Part shown: in pieces, positions 15,296 through 18,154 of the stretch
Layout of the letters: every line of letters begins with the position of its first letter
Position numbering within the stretch: position 1 is the first letter of the stretch
NCBI GenBank assembly: GCA_002732845.1
Contig: NVSZ01000004.1
Span: 5,991-24,144 of the forward strand
Direction of reading: 5' to 3'
Length of the DNA stretch: 18,154 bases
Source: Rhodospirillaceae bacterium
GTDB taxonomy: Bacteria; Pseudomonadota; Alphaproteobacteria; Rhodospirillales; Magnetovibrionaceae
The notes under the pieces: generated by a model
The model's database searches: none
Told to the model about the DNA's origin: nothing
The model's input: the letters and a program-made list of their open reading frames with translations, nothing else
Program-made: the position numbers and the translations under genes

Positions 15296-16498
15296 ATGTC
15301 TCGCGATATCAAAAAAGTCGTTCTCGCTTACAGTGGTGGTTTGGATACATCGATCATCTTGCGCTGGCTTCAAGAAACCTATGCCTGTGAGGTTGTGACG
15401 TTCACAGCCGATCTTGGTCAAGGTGAAGAAATTGAACCGGCCCGCGCCAAAGCCGAAATGATGGGCATCAAAGACATCTTCATCGAAGACATGCGTGAAG
15501 AATTCACCCGCGATTACATTTTCCCAATGTTTCGCGCCAACGCGCTGTACGAAGGAACGTATCTGTTGGGCACATCCATCGCCCGGCCATTGATCGCCAA
15601 GCGTCAAATTGAAATCGCCCGCGAAGTTGGTGCGGACGCGGTATCACACGGGGCCACCGGCAAAGGCAACGATCAGGTTCGCTTCGAACTTGGTTATTAT
15701 GCGTGCAATCCATCCATCAAAATCATCGCGCCGTGGCGCGAATGGGATTTAAGCAGTCGCACCAAGCTGATTGAATATGCGCAGATGCATCAGATTCCTG
15801 TGGCCACCGACAAACGTGGTGAATCCCCGTTCAGCCAAGACGCCAACCTTTTGCATATTTCTTCGGAAGGCAAAATCTTGGAGGACCCTTGGCTCGAGCC
15901 CGATTATGACCTGATTTTAACACGCATGGTCACGCCGATGAATGCGCCCGACAAAGCCACTGAAATCACCATTGATTTCGAAAAGGGTGATCCGGTCGCC
16001 ATCAACGGCGACAAGTTGTCCCCGGCCACTTTGCTCACCAAACTAAACGATCTGGGAGGCAAAAACGGCATTGGTTGCATCGATATCGTCGAAAACCGCT
16101 TTGTTGGCATGAAATCTCGTGGCGTTTATGAAACACCGGGCGGCACCATATTGTTCCAAGCCCGGCGGGCCATGGAAAGCCTGACGTTGGATGGTCCAAC
16201 CACCCATGAAAAAGACGCTATGATGCCGCGTTATGCCGAAATGGTGTACAACGGTTTTTGGTTTGCCCCAGAACGTGAAATGCTGCAAGCCGCCATCGAC
16301 AAGGCCAGCGAGCGTGTCACCGGCACCGTGCGTATGAAATTGTACAAAGGCAACGTCATCATCACCGGCCGCAAATCCCCGTTCAGCCTGTATGACGAAG
16401 ACGTCGTCACGTTCGAAGAAGACACCGTTTATGATCAAAAAGACGCCGCAGGCTTCATTAAATTAAACGCTTTGCGTCTGCGTTTGGGCAAAAAATAA
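15296..16498 (+). CDS. argG: Argininosuccinate synthase
   Basis: ATP-dependent condensation of citrulline with aspartate, the penultimate step of arginine synthesis. The 400-residue product has the ATP pyrophosphatase P-loop AYSGGLDTS (residues 10-18), then [57 protein letters not shown] and [18 protein letters not shown], all standard ArgG segments. The frame is open to 15251, but the ATG at 15296 gives the usual [15 protein letters not shown] start and has AAGGA upstream. Length is normal for the short bacterial form. It appears to be a single-gene transcript with its own promoter and a strong terminator. Confidence 0.98.
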   Translation: MSRDIKKVVLAYSGGLDTSIILRWLQETYACEVVTFTADLGQGEEIEPARAKAEMMGIKDIFIEDMREEFTRDYIFPMFRANALYEGTYLLGTSIARPLIAKRQIEIAREVGADAVSHGATGKGNDQVRFELGYYACNPSIKIIAPWREWDLSSRTKLIEYAQMHQIPVATDKRGESPFSQDANLLHISSEGKILEDPWLEPDYDLILTRMVTPMNAPDKATEITIDFEKGDPVAINGDKLSPATLLTKLNDLGGKNGIGCIDIVENRFVGMKSRGVYETPGGTILFQARRAMESLTLDGPTTHEKDAMMPRYAEMVYNGFWFAPEREMLQAAIDKASERVTGTVRMKLYKGNVIITGRKSPFSLYDEDVVTFEEDTVYDQKDAAGFIKLNALRLRLGKK

Positions 16499-16521
16499 AC
16501 CCTCAAACGTTTGCTTTTAAG

Positions 16522-16560
16522 AAGGCCTCCGCGCGAATGATTTCGCAGGGGGCCTTTTTT
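16522..16560 (+). terminator. Intrinsic terminator of argG
   Basis: AAGGCCTCCGCG (16522-16533) pairs with CGC-A-GGGGGCCTT (16544-16556) with one bulged A and one G-U pair, followed by a run of T ending at 16560. A strong GC-rich stem and T-tract directly downstream of the argG stop. Confidence 0.9.
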
Positions 16561-16636
16561 GTTGTGAAAGAGGCTTGCCTAAACACAACATATGCTTTTA
16601 TGTAATGTGCTATCTAGATATTATAGGGGCTATTTC

Positions 16637-17929
16637 ATGACCGAGAGTAAAAATCCACAAACCCAAGTTTTGCACGCCGGATGGCGCGCCGACCCAACCA
16701 CGGGTTCCGTTGCCGTGCCGATCCACCAAACCACATCGTTTCAATTTAACAGCACAGAGCACGCATCGAACCTGTTTGCGTTATCCGAAATGGGCAATAT
16801 TTATACCCGTATTATGAATCCCACGAACGACGTGTTGGAAAAACGTATCGCGGCCCTAGAAGGCGGAGCCGCAGGCCTGGCCCTTGCCTCAGGACAATCC
16901 GCATCCGCAATTGCCGTTCAAAATTTAGCTAAGGTTGGCGATAACATCGTCAGTTCGACCGATCTATATGGGGGAACATGGAACCTTTTTGCCAATACGC
17001 TGAAAGATCAGGGCATCGAAGTCCGTTTTGTTGATCCCGCCGACCCCGAAGCTTTTCGTGCGGCCACCGATGACCGCACCCGGGCGTATTACGCAGAAAC
17101 CCTGCCCAATCCAAAATTGCGCGTATTCCCCATCAAAGAAGTTGCCGACATTGGTCGGGAAATGGGCATTCCGTTGATTATGGACAATACCGCCGCGCCA
17201 ACCCTGTGTCGTCCCTTTGAACATGGCGCTGCGATTGTTGTGTATTCCTGCACCAAATATATCGGCGGACACGGCACATCCATCGGCGGCATGATCGTTG
17301 ACGGCGGAAACTTCGATTGGGAAGCCGCCGGCGCAGACCGCCAACCCGCGCTGAATACTCCAGACCCCAGCTATCACGGTGCCATTTGGGTCGAGGCCGT
17401 CAAGCCCCTGGGCCCGGTGGCCTATATCATCAAGGCCCGCACCACGTTGTTGCGTGATTTAGGCTCGGCGATGAGCCCCTTTAATGCGTTCCAAATTATC
17501 CAAGGCATGGAAACTTTACCTCTGCGCATGCGTGAACACTGTGCAAATGCCAGCAAAGTTGCTGACTTTCTTGCTAAACATGCTGATGTCACCAAAGTTA
17601 TTTACCCCAGCCAGCAAGACGGCGAAGACAGACGCCGGGCAGACACATATCTGTCGGGTGGCTATAGTGGATTGATGGGCTTTGAACTCAAAGGCGGCGC
17701 AGACGCCGGACGACGTTTCATCGAAGCGCTCAAAATGTTTTACCACGTCGCGAACATCGGCGATGCACGGTCCTTAGCCATTCACCCTGCCACCACCACA
17801 CATGCGCAATTAACCGCCGAAGAACAAGAAGCCAGCGGCGTAAATGAAAATTATGTGCGGTTATCCATCGGAATCGAACATATCGATGATATTCTTGCCG
17901 ATCTTGAACAGGCCTTAAACGCAACATAA
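16637..17929 (+). CDS. metY: O-acetylhomoserine aminocarboxypropyltransferase (sulfhydrylase), MetY-like
   Basis: A PLP enzyme of the Cys/Met metabolism family, most likely making homocysteine from O-acetylhomoserine and sulfide. Of 430 residues, key parts are VPIHQTTSFQF, GNIYTRIMNPTNDVLEKRIAALEGG with the phosphate-binding tyrosine and arginine, LASGQSA, DNTAAPTLCRPFEHGA with D183, and YSCTKYIGGHGTSIGG with the Schiff-base lysine K207. The C-terminal half has SLAIHPATTTHAQL and VRLSIGIEHIDDILADLEQAL. The ~430-residue length and the insertion after the active-site lysine favour MetY over cystathionine synthases (~390). Methionine gamma-lyase is less likely. The frame opens at 16592, but the ATG at 16637 has AGGGG upstream. 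No SAM riboswitch was recognised in the 76-base leader. Confidence 0.93.
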   Translation: MTESKNPQTQVLHAGWRADPTTGSVAVPIHQTTSFQFNSTEHASNLFALSEMGNIYTRIMNPTNDVLEKRIAALEGGAAGLALASGQSASAIAVQNLAKVGDNIVSSTDLYGGTWNLFANTLKDQGIEVRFVDPADPEAFRAATDDRTRAYYAETLPNPKLRVFPIKEVADIGREMGIPLIMDNTAAPTLCRPFEHGAAIVVYSCTKYIGGHGTSIGGMIVDGGNFDWEAAGADRQPALNTPDPSYHGAIWVEAVKPLGPVAYIIKARTTLLRDLGSAMSPFNAFQIIQGMETLPLRMREHCANASKVADFLAKHADVTKVIYPSQQDGEDRRRADTYLSGGYSGLMGFELKGGADAGRRFIEALKMFYHVANIGDARSLAIHPATTTHAQLTAEEQEASGVNENYVRLSIGIEHIDDILADLEQALNAT

Positions 17930-17961
17930 CAGGCATTTTCATAATCGCTCAACAATCGATG

Positions 17962-17998
17962 AAAGCCGGGATTTCTTTATATAGAGTCCCGGCTTTTT
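17962..17998 (+). terminator. Intrinsic terminator of metY
   Basis: AAAGCCGGGA (17962-17971) and TCCCGGCTTT (17987-17996) form a perfect 10-base stem with a 15-base loop, followed by further T. It lies 32 bases after the metY stop. Confidence 0.92.
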
Positions 17999-18000
17999 CT

Positions 18001-18154
18001 TGTTATTTATTAAGCCTACTCAAACATTCTTAATTTTAACGCATAAGTCACTGATTTAAAAACTAAATTTTATAAAGCTTTTTTAATTATCTAAAATAAT
18101 GACTTGTTTTTCAGCTATTCTCCTTGCTCACTTTGCGTGGTATTCTGAAACGCC
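18001..18154. other. AT-rich intergenic sequence, no gene seen
   Basis: After the metY terminator the sequence is distinctly AT-rich to about 18110. I see no coding frame, tRNA or repeat. It probably holds the promoter region of a gene beyond the window; a TATTCT at 18140-18145 could be a -10 box but has no convincing -35. Confidence 0.4.

Noticed and set aside
16561..16636. SAM-II or other SAM riboswitch upstream of metY
   Set aside because: The leader is short and AT-rich and lacks the conserved blocks of SAM-II or SAM-I that I know.

Overview
The window reads as ordinary chromosomal DNA of a free-living, flagellated alphaproteobacterium, possibly Rhodospirillales-like. The evidence is family content: PomA/PomB-type motor stator, NnrU, an IalB-type periplasmic protein beside rlmN, YggT/YggU next to folD, and a bioBFDA operon. 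Gene density is high, base composition looks even, and I see no rRNA, tRNA, CRISPR array, insertion sequence or phage gene. The genus is not determined.

Layout. (1) 1-2106, minus strand: yggT, yggU (DUF167), folD and an nnrU-like gene that runs off the left edge, a tight probable operon. (2) 2299-3923, plus strand: the stator pair pomA-pomB, overlapping by 4 bases. (3) 3920-6200: two EamA/DMT-type exporters flanking a 94-residue two-helix membrane protein. (4) 6121-10698, minus strand: biotin operon bioB-bioF-bioD-bioA followed by a gene for a ferritin-like protein with an intact diiron ligand set. Every gene junction overlaps. No bioC, bioH or bioZ is seen, and the diiron gene sits where some alphaproteobacteria carry bioZ. 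(5) 10843-13103, plus strand: a SpoU/TrmH RNA methyltransferase, an IalB-family secreted protein and rlmN. (6) 13176-15211, plus strand: a TetR-family regulator, an AhpD/carboxymuconolactone-decarboxylase-like redox protein, and a cytoplasmic DsbA-like (CSWC) protein. Between regulator and target a sigma70-like promoter is bracketed by two copies of a GAACG-TT-CGTTC inverted repeat. (7) 15296-17929, plus strand: argG and a metY-like O-acetylhomoserine sulfhydrylase gene, each followed by a clear intrinsic terminator. The last ~150 bases are AT-rich with no gene seen.

Most promising for new biology: the diiron protein at the end of the biotin operon (candidate pimelate-synthesis or oxygen/iron-linked function) and the TetR-controlled thiol-redox module with its two-operator promoter. 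Neither function can be proven from sequence alone.
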